From Dendrophyllia cribrosa (Eukaryota; Cnidaria; Anthozoa; Scleractinia; Dendrophylliidae): DNA of 64,000 nt. The DNA is taken from positions 57,233,489 to 57,297,488 of the forward strand of contig JAJLRJ010000003.1 in NCBI GenBank assembly GCA_024195265.1. Reading direction: 5' to 3'. The position numbers and the translations under genes are program-made. The notes under the pieces are model-generated. The model was not told the DNA's origin, ran no database searches, and saw nothing but the letters and a program-made list of their open reading frames with translations. Below, in pieces: positions 12,228 through 23,346 of the stretch (its first letter is position 1; each line of letters opens with the position of its first letter).

Positions 12228-12951
12228 TTAAGGTTACAGTGTACCTTCGGGGGTGTCTCCAGTATAACAGCTGTAGCATCTTAAGATTACACTTAACATA
12301 CCTAAACCCAGATATCAAATTAAAGCTTATAGAGCTGGCTATCTAAATATGGAAACCATTTGGTAATAAAATGAATTGTCGAATTTTTTATGACGTCTAA
12401 ATTCGAACGTCCGAATCGGCTTAAAAACGCTATAACTCAAAGCGATTATTGTATCTGCTAATTTGATTTGTTCTCGGATTTCCGGACACGAAGCGCTAAA
12501 AAACGTGTCGGCGATTTCCCATATTCAATTGCAGTGAAAAGTTACAGAATATTTTCGAAAAAGGGAGAAAAAAATTGGAGTAATCGCACGGAAATGGCTC
12601 TTGACGAAAAAGTTTTCGGAAATAAGAAATTCGCCGATAACTTTTTGTTGATTATGTGTTAGCCTAGCTTCTGTCCAAATTTGAGGAAAATCGAACAAAT
12701 TCCCTTTGAGTTGTAGCTCTTTAAAGTGTCCCCTACAAGCGAAAAATTAACTTTGAGAAAACAGCGCTTAGAAAAACATATCGCTTCATAAACAAACTCC
12801 GCCCACAAAAGTTATACCGTCATTTCTCCGTCAATTTTCACTATTTTTCGATAATTTTTGTTTTGGATGAAAGTTCATTCTGTAAACTTTATTTTGACGC
12901 CAAAAAAAAATTTCAATAAATTTTCGATCTGAAGGTACACTGTAACCTTAA
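12228..12951. mobile_element. TTAA-flanked inverted-repeat element, copy 1
   Basis: The element starts TTAAGGTTACAGTGTACCTT and ends with the exact complement, so the termini are GGTTACAGTGTACCTTC with TTAA at both edges. A TTAA target duplication is typical of piggyBac-type elements. A second copy in opposite orientation lies at 33,725-34,430. The longest internal frame (12,468-12,662) has no family resemblance. Confidence 0.75.
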
Positions 12952-13962
12952 TGTCACGCTGGGTCCAGCTATTTTAGTTTCGTCTTTGCAGGATTTGAAT
13001 TTTCTGGATCCGAGCTTTATAGCAGAGAGAGTTGTAACATAATAAGCTATTCAACTTGTAGAGAGTTGAAGTTTGTCTTAGTCAAGGCTGACAGAAATGA
13101 CAAAAATGACAGCTGCAAGCAATACAGTTTACTAGAATGGACAGCTGAATGGAAACTGAAAGCGCCGAGTTTAGTTGAACTCTGCTTCATATTGGAAGGT
13201 TTTTTTATACTAAATTCACTTCCCGGGTTCGCAGTTTAAGTATTGTGTTATATGTTTTCTGAAAAATGTCACGAACAGTCGCTTACCAACATTGACTTGC
13301 TTTTAATCTTTTGAAGTGTTGTTGACACAAGCAGCCACGTGGTTGGCGTGTGCAGACACAACAATTTTGCATGCATGCATTCATGGATTACACGCCAAAA
13401 TTAATGTCGTTTATTCATGATTAGTTTAACCTTTTTTTCAGGCTAACCTGACATTAAGTGATGCTCCACATAAGAACTACCGTAAACTTCATTGTTCTGC
13501 CGCATTGGCTCTTTCCCACATAGAATATCTTTGATTTTAAGAATAGAGGAGGGGCTGATGGTTCATAATTACATTTCAGTATAAAAATAAAGAAAATCCA
13601 TTTGCGTCAAATAAATTTTGGGAAATGTTTGTGCTTAACCAATCAGAATAGCAGAAGACAATAGCTAATAATTTTGCTTATTTGATGAAGTTCCTCAAAT
13701 ACAATATCTTTTAAAAATTGCATGTTGTGCGATTGGGTCTTAAATTACTTGAAACCTTAAAATAATTAGACAAAATGCACCCTTGAACCTTAACTTTTTA
13801 GCGGTTTTCGAGTCTAGGCCAATCAGATCACTAGTTGTAACAATGAAAAAAGTTGACATTCCATCGTGCATTGCGTTTCAGCACTTTCCTTCTTATGCGA
13901 ATCATTACTTAATAGAAATTTATAGCTTTTTGGGGCACTGATTGTATACAATCAATCAGTGA

Positions 13963-14048
13963 CTAAAACGACAACTTCCCCAGGGTACACCTCTTGGGGT
14001 TAAATGGTCGTTTTCTTGAAATCCACTTAGACAGCGGAAGTTGTCGAC
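13963..14048 (+). promoter_or_regulatory. Conserved inverted-repeat leader of gene A
   Basis: Two nested inverted repeats lie just before the start codon: AAAACGAC...GTCGTTTT with an inner CCCCA...TGGGG, and CGACAACTTCC...GGAAGTTGTCG. The same arrangement precedes gene B (38,206-38,289), against otherwise diverged flanks. The right arm also contains CGGAAGT, an ETS-type core. It could act as DNA (paired factor sites) or as a 5'-UTR hairpin; the sequence alone does not decide. Confidence 0.45.
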
Positions 14049-14087
14049 ATTTTTCTAATTCCATGAAGTCGTGGATCGGCAAGCAAG

Positions 14088-17000
14088 ATGGCGGACGATA
14101 TTTTGGTGGAGAAATTGTTCAATTATATTTGCGGTAGTGGTGGTTTTGTGGAAGTATCTGTTCTTTTAAAACATTCTTCGCCCTTGGGAAGTAGAAAATC
14201 AGAGCTGGAGGCAAGGAATTGGCTGAAGACTCAAACTGGTCGACGTTTTGCAGGTTTTGTCGTAGTGAAAGATTGTAATGGCGAAATCGCAGGTGTTCGA
14301 ATTGATTTGAGAAAGAAAATATGTCGACAGTATCGTGACAAAGGTTTTTGTCGATGGGCACAGGGGGAGTGTAAGTTTTGGCATATTTGTAAAGGCTTCG
14401 TTGAAGGAAACTGCGATGGAAAATGTAGCCGTTCACACAATTTCTATGACGGCGAAAACCACGACAAGACAAGAGAATTGGGATTGGATAAACATCCGAA
14501 CGGGACTGTAAAAAATATCGTTGTATGGAGCCTGCCACAGGTTTGTCAGTTGTATAAGAGAGGGAAATGTGTGTCGGATGAATGTATTTATCTTCACATT
14601 TGTGATCAAGCGGTCCAAGGTTCATCATGTAATTGTTCCTTGTCACACAATCTTACGGATTCTCGCAACAAGAAGATTCTCAAACAATATGATCTGATAC
14701 CGCATCAGTCGATGACAACTGAGTTTGTTCGTTGCAATATTATAGTTCCGAAGGAGCAGCAAGTTTTCGGTAAAAGCAGGTTTTCAAGCGAAGGTAGCAG
14801 TGCTGGTGATACAACATCAAGTCACGGTACTATAGAGTGCCAACACAACACACCAAAACAAGGTTCTTCCAGTAACATTTCGAGTAGTTCTAAACAGAGC
14901 GATTGCGAATGTAATTCGCTGGTGAATACCAGAAGCAAAAAGGAAAATCCCCAACCAAATTGTCAGCAAGATGAGTCAACAAAGACAAAGTCAATCTGTA
15001 AGCAACCTGATCTTGTTAACAATTTGGCAAACAATTCAATTTCGCCTCCTTCTGAGAACAAGCTTGAATTTATGAATATTCAAGCTGGAGAGGATTCTGA
15101 TTCGTCTTCTGACGACAACGAATCGGCAAATGTCAACTTCAAGACCGTTAAATCTATGAACGAAGATGATTTCAATGTTGCTAAGAGAAACCAACAGAAA
15201 TCTAAGATGCCCACGCCAAGCTCAAAGAGTGCGATGATAACGAATGTTGACGGGATTGAAAATGGTCAAAAAGGTGGTCAGTCTTGCAGTATGACACCAC
15301 AGAAAAGAGTTGAGGCGTCATGTGAGACAGAATACATCCAGTCGGCAAAGAAGGTAGAAACGTCATGTGACACAAAGGGTGTCCTGTCAGGAAATAACCT
15401 GAATGGAAATGTCAGGAAGAAAATTCAACAGAAATATATGATGCCTATACCAAGCTCGGACAATACCGTTAAGGCCAACATTAACGAGGTGAAAACAGAT
15501 CCAGAAAACTGTTTGGAGGCATCAGGTGACACGCAGGGCGTCCAGTCAGCAAATAAACTGGACGGAAATGCTGAGAAGAAAAGCCAACAGGCATCTAGGA
15601 TGACCGCGCCTAGCTCGGACAATACCGTTAAGGCGAACGTTAACGAGGTGAAAACAGATCCAATAGGTAGTAAGAAGCGGTTAGAGACGTCATGTGACAC
15701 AAAGCGCATACAATCAGCAAATAAACTGGATGGAAATGCTCAGAAGAAAGGCCAACAGGAATCTAAGATGACCACACCAAGTTTGAATAGTACCGTTAAT
15801 ACAAACGTTAACAAAGTTAAAACAGATACAATAGGTAGTAAGACACCTACACCACAGCAGAAACAGTTAGAAACGTCATTTGACGCAAAGAGCATCCAGC
15901 CAGCATGTGAAAAAATGGACCCACATGACGGGAAGATAGTCGAACAGCAGGAATCAAAGATGGCTACGCCAAGCTCGGATTGGACCATTACATCGAACGT
16001 TGTGAGAGATGAAAAGGATCCAAAGAGTGGCCGAATGCACAGTGCACCACAGCAGAAAGGGTTAGAGGCGTCATGTGACACAAAGGGCATACAATCAGCA
16101 AATAAAATGGATGGAAATGCTCAGAAGAAAGGCCAACAGGAATCTAAGATGACCACACCAAGTTTGAATAGTACCGTTAATACGAACGTTAACAAAGTTA
16201 AAACAGATCCAATTGGTAGTAAGACACGTACACCACAGCAGAAACAGTTAGAATCGTCATTTGACGCAAAGAGCATCCAGCCAGCATGTAAAAAAATGGA
16301 CCCACATGACGGGAAGATAGTCGGACAGCAGGAATCAAAGATGGCCACGCCAAGCTCGGATTGGGCCATTAAATCGAACGTTGTGAGAGATGAAAAGGAT
16401 CTAAAGAGTGGCCGAATGGACAGTGCACCACAGCAGAAAGGGTTAGAGGCGTCATGTGACACAAACGGCAACAAGTCAGCAAATAATCTGGACGGCCATG
16501 TCTCGAAGAAAGGCCAACAGGAATTAAAGGTGACCGCATCAAGCTCGGACAATACCGTTAAAGCGAACGTTAACGAGGTGAAAACAGATCCAATAGATAG
16601 TAAGAAGCGGTTAGAGACGTCATGTGACACAAAGGGCATACAGTCAGCAAATAAACTGGATGAAAAAGTTCAGAAGAAAGGCCAACAGGAATCTAAGATG
16701 ACCACACCAAGTTTAAACAGTACCGTTAAGACGAACGTTAAAAAGGTAAAAACAGATCCAATACGTAGTAAGACACGTACACCACAGCAGAAACTATTAG
16801 AAACGTCATGTGACGCAAAGAGCATCCAGCCAGCATGTAATAAAATGGACCCACATGAGGGGAAGATAGCTGGACAGCAGGAATCAATGATGGCCACGTC
16901 AAACTCGGATTGGGCCATTAAATCGAACGTTGTGAGAGATGAAAAAGATCCAAAGAGTGGCAGAATGCACAGTGCACCACAACAGAAAGGGTTTGAGGCG

Positions 17001-18736
17001 TCATGTGACACAAACGGCAACAAGTCAGCAAATAATCTAGACGGCAATGTCTCGAAGAAAGGCCAACAGGAATCAAAGGTGACCGCACCAAGCTCGGACA
17101 ATACCGTTAAGGCGAAAGTTAAGGAAATGCCAAAAGATGCAAAGTCTGGCCAATCACACAATAGAGCAAAGGAAAACTGTTTGGAGGCATCAAGTGACAC
17201 AAAGGGCGTCCAGTCAGGAAATGCTAAGAAGAAAAGCCAACAGGCATCTAACATGACCACGCCTAGCTCGGACAATACCGTTAAGGCGAACGTTAACGAG
17301 GTGAAAAAAGATCCAATAGGTAGTAAGAAGCGGTTAGAGACGTCATGTGACAAAGGGCATACAATCAGCAAACAAACTGGATGGAAAAGTTCAGAAGAAA
17401 GACCAACAGAAATCTAAGATGACCGCGCCATGTTTGAACAGTACCGTTAAGACGAACGTTAACAAGGTAAAAACAGATCCAATAGGTAGTAAGACACGTA
17501 CACCACAGCAGAAACGGTTAGAAACGTCATATGACGCAAAGAGAATCCAGCCAGCATGTAAAAAAATGGACCCACGTGACGGTAAGAAAGCCGGACGGCA
17601 GGAATCAAAGATAGCCACGCCAAGCTCGGATAGGGCCATTAAATCGAACGTTGTGAGAGATGAAAAGGATCCAAAGAGTGGCCGAATGCACAGTGTACCA
17701 CAACAGAAAGGGTTAGAGGCGTCATGTGACACAAACGGCAACAAGTCAGCAAATAATCTGGACGGCCATGTCTCAAAGAAAGGCCAACAGGAATCAAAGG
17801 TGACCGCAGACAATACCGTTGGGGCGAACGTTAAGAAAATGGAAGAAGATGCAAAGGTTGGCCAGTCACACAATGGAGCAAAGGAAAACTGTTTGGAGGC
17901 ATCAGGTGACATAAAGGGCGTCCAGTCAGCAAATAAACTGGACGGAAATGCTAAGAAGAAAAGCCAACAGGCATCTAAGATGACCGCACCTAGCTCGGAC
18001 AATACCGTTAACGAGGTGAAAACAGATCCAATAGGTAGTAAGAAGCCGTCCGAGTTCAAAGTCTTTGAATGTTTGTGCAAAGATTATGACTGCTCCGCTT
18101 CTTTTCCGGTGATTTGTAAACGAACGGATTTATTTCCTCCTGAATTTAAGAGCGTTGAATCTTGGTTTCGTAAAAAGAAAGGCAGCTTTCTAATCACAGA
18201 AGACGACCAAGGAATGATCTCCCAAGTGGACGCTTATTCTACAAAGGCACGTCTATGTTTGAGTTACAACAACGCTTATCATGGGCAGTGCAAGAGAGAG
18301 AACTGCTCGCATCTGCATGTCTGTAGGGAGTTCATCACTGATTCCTGCAGCAAAGGAGCAACGTGCCCGCGAAATCACCACTTCCAAGATCAGCGAGACA
18401 AAGTTATACTGTCAAAAGATAAACTTGACCAGTTAACAGACGAACAACTCCGCAAGCTTGTGCTTTCATCGACACCTCAAGTCTGTGTAGAGTACAATAA
18501 TGGCATGTGCGATCGGGGTGAATCATGTACTAAAATACACATGTGCAGCGATCATTTGAAAAAGTGCTGTAGAGAGGGGTATGGCTGTAGTCTACTTCAT
18601 GACGCGGCCTTGAATACTGAACACGCTCAAGCAGTTCTTGAACGTTATGAGCTGGGCCGGTTTAATTTAGATATTGTGAAGAGAATTATTCTAGTCTGTT
18701 ACCAGTCCAAGGAGTCCACTGAAAGAAAAGATTTAG
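14088..18736 (+). CDS. Gene A exon 1: module 1, repeat linker, module 3
   Basis: Residues 1 to about 215 form module 1: a winged-helix-like segment (LVEKLFNYICGSGG to GVRIDL) and four CCCH fingers beginning at ICRQY, ICKGF, VCQLY and ICDQA, each ending in a His (FWH, SRSH, YLH, SLSH). A repeat linker follows (about 15,180-18,045), then module 3 (from FKVFECLCKDYDC) with fingers at LCLSY, VCREF, VCVEY and MCSDH. Module 2, present in B and C, is absent. A 2-nt loss (GTGACAAAGGG instead of GTGACACAAAGGG) near 17,350 breaks the frame. The exon ends TTTAG|GCAAGT, a GC donor; the GT four bases on would lead to a stop four codons into the next exon. Confidence 0.8.
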
Positions 18737-21700
18737 GCAAGTGTTATATATATATATATATATATAGACATAAAAAAAGTGTTAACGTATGTAATCATTA
18801 ATAGACGAAATGTATGGTATCTTATATATTATTTTATGATAATGGTCTTAGGAACAAAACAAACAACATATGACAACAATGAAGAGTATGAAGCGTTTAT
18901 ATGTGATTTCCAGTTTTACCCTTTTCTTCTTATCCTTAGGGCTTTTAGTGCCAGTGCATTACGTTATATTCATGTTGTTTACTCTTGTTTCAACAGACCA
19001 CATTCTTAAGGATAAGCCAGATGCACCCATCTGCTCTGATTTTCTTCTTAGCAAATGTAAGAATGGCTCGAAGTGTCCAGGTCATCACTGCTCTTTGCCT
19101 TTCTACTGGCAATACACCGATGAGGGTGGATGGAATAGTTTTTCTAAGGAGGACAACGAGATGCTGGAAAAACAGTATTGTGATGTGAAATTCGAGGAAT
19201 GCTCTGCCACAGGCTTTCAACTTTCATTTGAAAGGCAAGTTATGCCATGTGCATAAACAAATCAATAATCACCCAATTATCCACCCATTCCATTTAGTCA
19301 GTCCTTTACTCCATATAATCTATATAGAATAGTGATCAATCTTAACAGGTCTCTTGTCATTGGAGGTCTCCACTCATGGAAGGTAGAAAATATGTTGTTT
19401 AGCTTCTGAAAATTGTAATATTCAGATGAGTTACGTGACAATTGAAAAAACGTTAAGATTAGTTTAAGAAATCTGACATAAAATCATGTGCAAACCTTCA
19501 TTTCTTTAGCTGATTATTGACCAAGGAAAACCCACAAACTTGAAAAAGAGAATCTATACCAATTTAATCACTGTAATATTAAATAAGACGACGATCCCCA
19601 CAAGTTGTATCCAAAGATGATATCTGTCAACTTTAGAGGTACTATTTGTTTATAAGTAACATAATAATCAATTGGCGAAAAGCTTGGTTGCCTATTGTGT
19701 AATATTGTTGTATTCAAGTAGTTTTGTCCTTAGAGTGCTATATCCTGGATATAAAGAAGGTAGTAAAATATGTCAGTTTTTTTGTAACCCATACCTTACT
19801 AAATAGTAACAATTGACCTAGTCAATCATTTTCTAACTGTTCTGTTCTGTTGGTATATACACATTTCCTGACTTCCTGCCTATGTGAACACAAACGAGAG
19901 ATCTGATCAAACCTATTGTCTTTTTTATAGGTCCCAAAACGCTAACCTGCAAGCTAACAAGCAACAAGGGAAAAATTCAAGAGGTCCGAATGTACCAAGC
20001 CACTGGTCTCCAATGCCATCTTCAACGCAATATAAACGTGTTCCGTTAGCGCCACTATCTGACGAATTTACCGAGGTGGAGGAACTTTTCAGAAAATCGA
20101 TCAGACGAAGCGTGGTGACCATCAGCATTGAACGTGTGCAGAACCCTTTCATGTGGGAGAAGTATCAAAGGTAGTTTATTAATTTAGTTCAATCTTCCCT
20201 AGTATTCTGTGGGCTTCAAATTTGCGAGTAGTTCATTTTGTGTACTCAGTAAATACCATAATTAATTTTCTCTTAAAAAGAGGAAAACATAATGTTTTGT
20301 AAATATGAAATACAACTGTTCGAGTTGGGTTGACTAAAGTAAAGTTCTAGTAACGAGCCTTAGTTGTGTCACATACGAATCACGAAATGTTCGTTTGGAA
20401 CCTAAATCTACAATTATTTTGAACTATCCAGAAGAACTCTCGAATAATATCGAATACAACACAACTACATCTTTTAGGCTATCAACTTAGAACTATTACT
20501 ACTACGGAATCTGAACAATCAATTGGTAAAATTGGCAAAAAATATGTGCCTTTGGCAACTGCTTTTAGTTGTAGCTCAAAGCGCATGCTGCTTGGTCGAA
20601 ACACATCAGCTTGTGAAACTGTTCATCTGTTGTCCGAGACTAACAATATATAGCTATTCTTAACGTGAATAAATTATTATTTTTTTTAAGGAAAAAAGAC
20701 AATATGTCAGTTGCCAAGACTGATAGTACCAAGCGAGCTCATGTCAATGAGATGCGATTGTTTCATGGAACCGACCCTGACATCGTGGAGGCCATCTGCA
20801 AGCAGAATTTTGACTGGCGTTTACATGGGAAGAACGCGACCAAATACGGACAAGGTAGCCACTTCGCTTTAAGTTCCTCTTACATTGACTCTTACGCTAA
20901 GGAAGACTTAAATTCGTCTAAGTTTATGTTCATGGCCAAGGTTCTTGTCGGTTTGTATACTACTGGTCACTCCGGTTATCGAAGGCCACCACCAAAGAAC
21001 CCTTCAGATCCCGCGACCGATCTGTACGACTCGTGTGTAGATGACAGATCATTTCCAACCATTTTCGTCGTCTTTGATACGGATCAGTTCTATCCAGAAT
21101 ACATCATCGAATACTCGACAGTTTTCCAAACAGTTCAAGATGGATATTACAGTGGTCTTCAGCAACCAGCTGTAGCAGCGGCACCTGCTCCAAAGTGGCC
21201 TAGACATTCTCAAGAAGCAGCAGCACTGCCACAAGCTGTTCTAACGCAAAGCAGTAGTTTCACCACACGTCATCACACGCCGACAAGCTCGAGCGTTCTT
21301 GGCACATCAGCTTATTCAAGCGGGTCAAGTGGTACAGGCTATAGCGCAAGTAGCACAAGTAGCACGAGTACACCATACACTGATACGTCAACTGCGTCTT
21401 ATCCTTCTCCTGTCTCAGGTACGTCCGCATTTCCTGGTGTTTTAAGTCGTTATGTTTCCTCGACTTCAAGTACCCCGACTAGCGTACCATACCACAATAC
21501 CGCAAGTACATCCACCACACGTACAGCACTAGCAGCAGCAGCAGCGGTAGCAGTAGTACCGCCACGAACTTTTCAAGATCAGAAAAATAGCACAACCACA
21601 CGTCATCAAACGCCGACAAGCTCGCGTTTTCTTGGCACATCGGCTTATTCAAGCGGGTCTAGTGATACAGGCTATAGCGCAAGTAGCACAAGTAGCACAA

Positions 21701-22446
21701 GTACACCATACACTGGTATGTCAACTGCGTCTTATTCTTCTCCTGTCTCAGGTACGTCCGCATTTTCTGGTGTTTCAAGTCGTTGTGCTTCCTCGACTTC
21801 AAGTACTCCGACTAGCGTACAATACCACAATACCGCAAGTACAACAGTAGCAGCTGCAGCAGCAGCAGCACCGCCACGAGCTTTTCAAACTCAGAGCAGC
21901 AGTTCGATCACAGGTCATCATACGCCGACAAGCTCGAGCGTTCTTGGTACATCGGCTTATTCAAGTGGGTCAAGTGGTACAGGATATAGCGCAAGAAGCA
22001 CAAGTACACCATACACTGGCACGTCAACTGCGTCTTATTCTTCTCCTGTCTCAGGTACGTCCGCATTTCCTGGTGTCTCAAGTCGTTATGCTTCCTCGAA
22101 TTCAAGTACCCCGACTAGCGTACCATACCAAAATACCGCAAGTACATCCACCGCACGTACGTCACTAGCAGCAGCAGCAGCAGTAGTTGCACCGCCACGA
22201 GCTTTTCAAGATCAGAGAAGTAGTACAGCTACACGTCATAACACGCTGACAAGCCCGAGTGTTCTTGGCACATCAGCTTATTCAAGCGGGTCAAGTGGTA
22301 CAGGCGGTTACTCCTCTGCATCCAGTGCACGATACTATAGCACAAGTAGCACAAGTAGCACAAGTAAACCATACACTGGTACGTCAACTGCCTACGAAAC
22401 CAAAACGCCAAAGAGGTCCTCTAAACACAAATGTTTAGTTATGTGA
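14088..22446 (+). CDS. Gene A: ZAP/PARP12-like CCCH-PARP protein, frameshifted
   Basis: Exons are 14,088-18,736, 18,997-19,234, 19,931-20,170 and 20,691-22,446. Order of parts: ZAP-N-like module 1, a long Lys/Ser-rich repeat linker, module 3, a fifth CCCH finger with the first half of WWE1, a connector ending MWEKYQR, a PARP catalytic domain, a Ser/Thr-rich repeat tail and the CaaX box CLVM. All junctions are in frame and the total is a multiple of three if a 2-nt deletion near 17,350 is allowed for (about 2,294 residues). As written, exon 1 stops at 17,417 after 1,109 residues. By family, the fingers bind RNA and the PARP domain transfers single ADP-ribose units, but the catalytic Tyr is His here (triad H-H-I), so activity is doubtful. 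WWE2 is missing. The ATG lies in AAGATGGCGG and aligns with the starts of B and C. It may be a live truncated gene, a pseudogene, or carry an assembly error. Confidence 0.8.
15180..18045 (+). repeat. Coding tandem repeat array in gene A
   Basis: Units of roughly 38-45 codons recur with variations, marked by QQESKMTTPS, TVKANVNEVKTDP, LEASCDTKG, SANKLDGN and KMDPHDGK. The QQ(E/K)SKMT(T/A)P-SLNSTV type of unit recurs at about 15,750, 16,128, 16,676 and 17,399, so longer blocks were also copied. The peptide is hydrophilic and Lys/Ser/Thr/Gln-rich, probably disordered. Gene C has about one such unit (59,025-59,170) between modules 1 and 2. Long antisense open frames in this array are shadows of the repeat. 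Confidence 0.85.
18748..18765. repeat. (TA)n microsatellite in intron 1 of gene A
   Basis: An alternating TA run begins 11 bases after the GC donor. The B copy has only ATATATACAC at the same place. Confidence 0.7.
18997..19234 (+). CDS. Gene A exon 2: fifth CCCH finger and WWE1 first half
   Basis: The acceptor is TTTCAACAG|ACCAC. The exon encodes HILKDKPDAPICSDFLL, a CCCH finger (C-x7-C-x5-C-x2-H) and the LPFYWQY...W segment typical of the ZAP/PARP12 ZnF5-WWE unit. In vertebrate ZAP this unit binds poly(ADP-ribose). It starts in phase 1 and ends in phase 2 at TTTGAAAG|GCAAGT, a second GC donor. Using the nearby GT instead would give a stop in the next exon. Confidence 0.75.
19577..19639 (+). 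pseudogene. Relic of the WWE2 exon in gene A
   Basis: About 63 bp match the 3' end of gene B exon 3 (44,748-44,810): AGACGACGA(T/C)CC, GTTGTAT(C/G)CAAAGATGA and ATCTGTCAACTT are shared. In the B frame the A copy ends in a TAG where B has AAG. The rest of the exon and the preceding WWE exon are gone. The neighbouring exons share phase 2, so A can still splice exon 2 to exon 3 in frame. Confidence 0.75.
19931..20170 (+). CDS. Gene A exon 3: connector before the PARP domain
   Basis: The acceptor is TTTTTTATAG|GTCCC. The exon encodes a polar segment, then PLSDEFTEVEELFRKSI and ISIERVQNPFMWEKYQR, the helix that leads into the catalytic domain in PARP12-type proteins. It is phase 2 at both ends and finishes at TATCAAAG|GTAGTT. 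Gene B exon 4 is its close counterpart. Confidence 0.75.
20691..22446 (+). CDS. Gene A exon 4: PARP domain, Ser/Thr-rich tail, CaaX
   Basis: The acceptor is TTTTTTTAAG|GAAAAAAG. The catalytic domain runs from about NEMRLFHGTD to FYPEYIIEYS. The triad positions are His (CAT, 20,764-20,766), His instead of Tyr (CAC, 20,860-20,862, in GQGSHFA) and Ile (ATT, 21,061-21,063, in TIFVVF). The Ser/Thr/Ala-rich tail is built of four repeats. The last four codons encode CLVM after a basic stretch (PKRSSKHK), a CaaX prenylation signal; a terminal Met favours farnesyl transfer. The stop is TGA at 22,444-22,446. Confidence 0.8.
21255..22400 (+). repeat. Four-copy coding repeat in the gene A tail
   Basis: A unit of about 105-112 codons marked by TPTSSSVLGTSAYSSGSS, STSTPYTGTSTASYSSPVSG, TSAFPGVSSRY and Ala runs begins at about 21,255, 21,590, 21,895 and 22,210 (the last is shortened). 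Gene B has a single copy. The repeats are Ser/Thr/Ala/Gly-rich and probably disordered. Confidence 0.8.
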
Positions 22447-22582
22447 TTACAGAAAGGGATTTTTGTCGTGGGGGTGGGGATTGTGTACTTTTGCACCTAT
22501 TGGGGAGTCTGGGCATGACGTTTGGTGCATGAGAAATAGTTTTATCGTTTGGGGAACGTAGGAATATGAAAAATGGCAGAAA

Positions 22583-22588
22583 AATAAA
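22583..22588 (+). terminator. Polyadenylation signal candidate, gene A
   Basis: AATAAA lies about 137 bases after the stop codon of gene A. No other AATAAA is closer. The assignment rests on position only. Confidence 0.45.
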
Positions 22589-22945
22589 CTAAAACAGCTG
22601 TGAAGTAAACATGTTTTTGAACAGAGGAAGACAAATTAGAAGCTAGCTCCTATGGTTAAACACCAAAGAATCCTTTGTTCCTCAGCAATGACAATGGCTT
22701 CTAGACAAAGGAGCAGAAGCGACATGTTTAGTAGAGATGCACCCGTCGTTGCAGTTCCCTTTCATTTCCGGCATCAAAGATTGCGAAAAGCCTAACTGTT
22801 TCGGAACATAGCATTTCCAATAGACATTATGTATGTTACGTCACCGGCTCAAAATTCACCACCCAGCCTCGTCTGTACGAAATTCTTTGCAAATCTTTGA
22901 CAAGTTCACGTTGTTTTTGAGTCGGTATTCTTTTTAACTTTGCTT

Positions 22946-23141
22946 TTTAGCGTCCGGAAGATACACTAAATGCAACACAAGTGAGTAATTCAACAACATG
23001 TATTTCATTTCACCATCGAAGGGGAAATATTACAGCGACAGAAGTCCACGTGTTCTAACAATTTCGTAGCCTCCCTCTAAGGGAGTTCTATGATGTAATA
23101 TAAATGTCACACAACAAAGCAACAAGTCTAAGAACGCCACA
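22946..23141 (-). repeat. 3' LTR of the gypsy-like element
   Basis: This LTR is 196 bp, ending TGTGGCG... on the minus strand. It is about 93-95% identical by eye to the other LTR, with scattered substitutions such as ATGATGTAATATAAA against ATGGTGTAATCTAAA. Confidence 0.85.
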
Positions 23142-23306
23142 GCACCCCCCTACCAGTCGGTGACACAATCGCGGAGGTAGGCAGGTCGAGTCGTAGTGGC
23201 TGGACTGATTGTAGCTTGAGATGGACCAAGCAGAAGATGATCATCAGAATGTGTACGTGGGGGGGGGGGGGGGGGGGGGGGCGCGGTGAATACGGCGGCG
23301 CAACTG

Positions 23307-23312
23307 CAGGTT

Positions 23313-23346
<34 letters not shown>

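Larger units (their letters stand above)
10490..14087 (+). other. Upstream region of gene A (duplicated block)
   Basis: Three stretches match the upstream region of gene B in order: 10,499-10,590 with 35,923-36,010 (GAAGTCACCTGCG, ATAATCCGGAAGAGGAAA); 11,376-11,530 with 37,800-37,960 (ACAACCTTTCCCGAAA, GTAAGCAATACAGTTTA); and 13,320-14,087 with 37,975-38,306. The A copy is longer because mobile elements lie between the matching blocks. It shows that the duplication unit included more than 2 kb of upstream sequence. No gene is supported between the elements listed separately. Confidence 0.75.

Noticed and set aside
15425..18080. Long minus-strand open frames (up to 233 codons) across the gene A repeat array
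   Set aside because: They are antisense shadows of the coding repeat; their peptides only mirror the repeat period and they have no domain or splice context.
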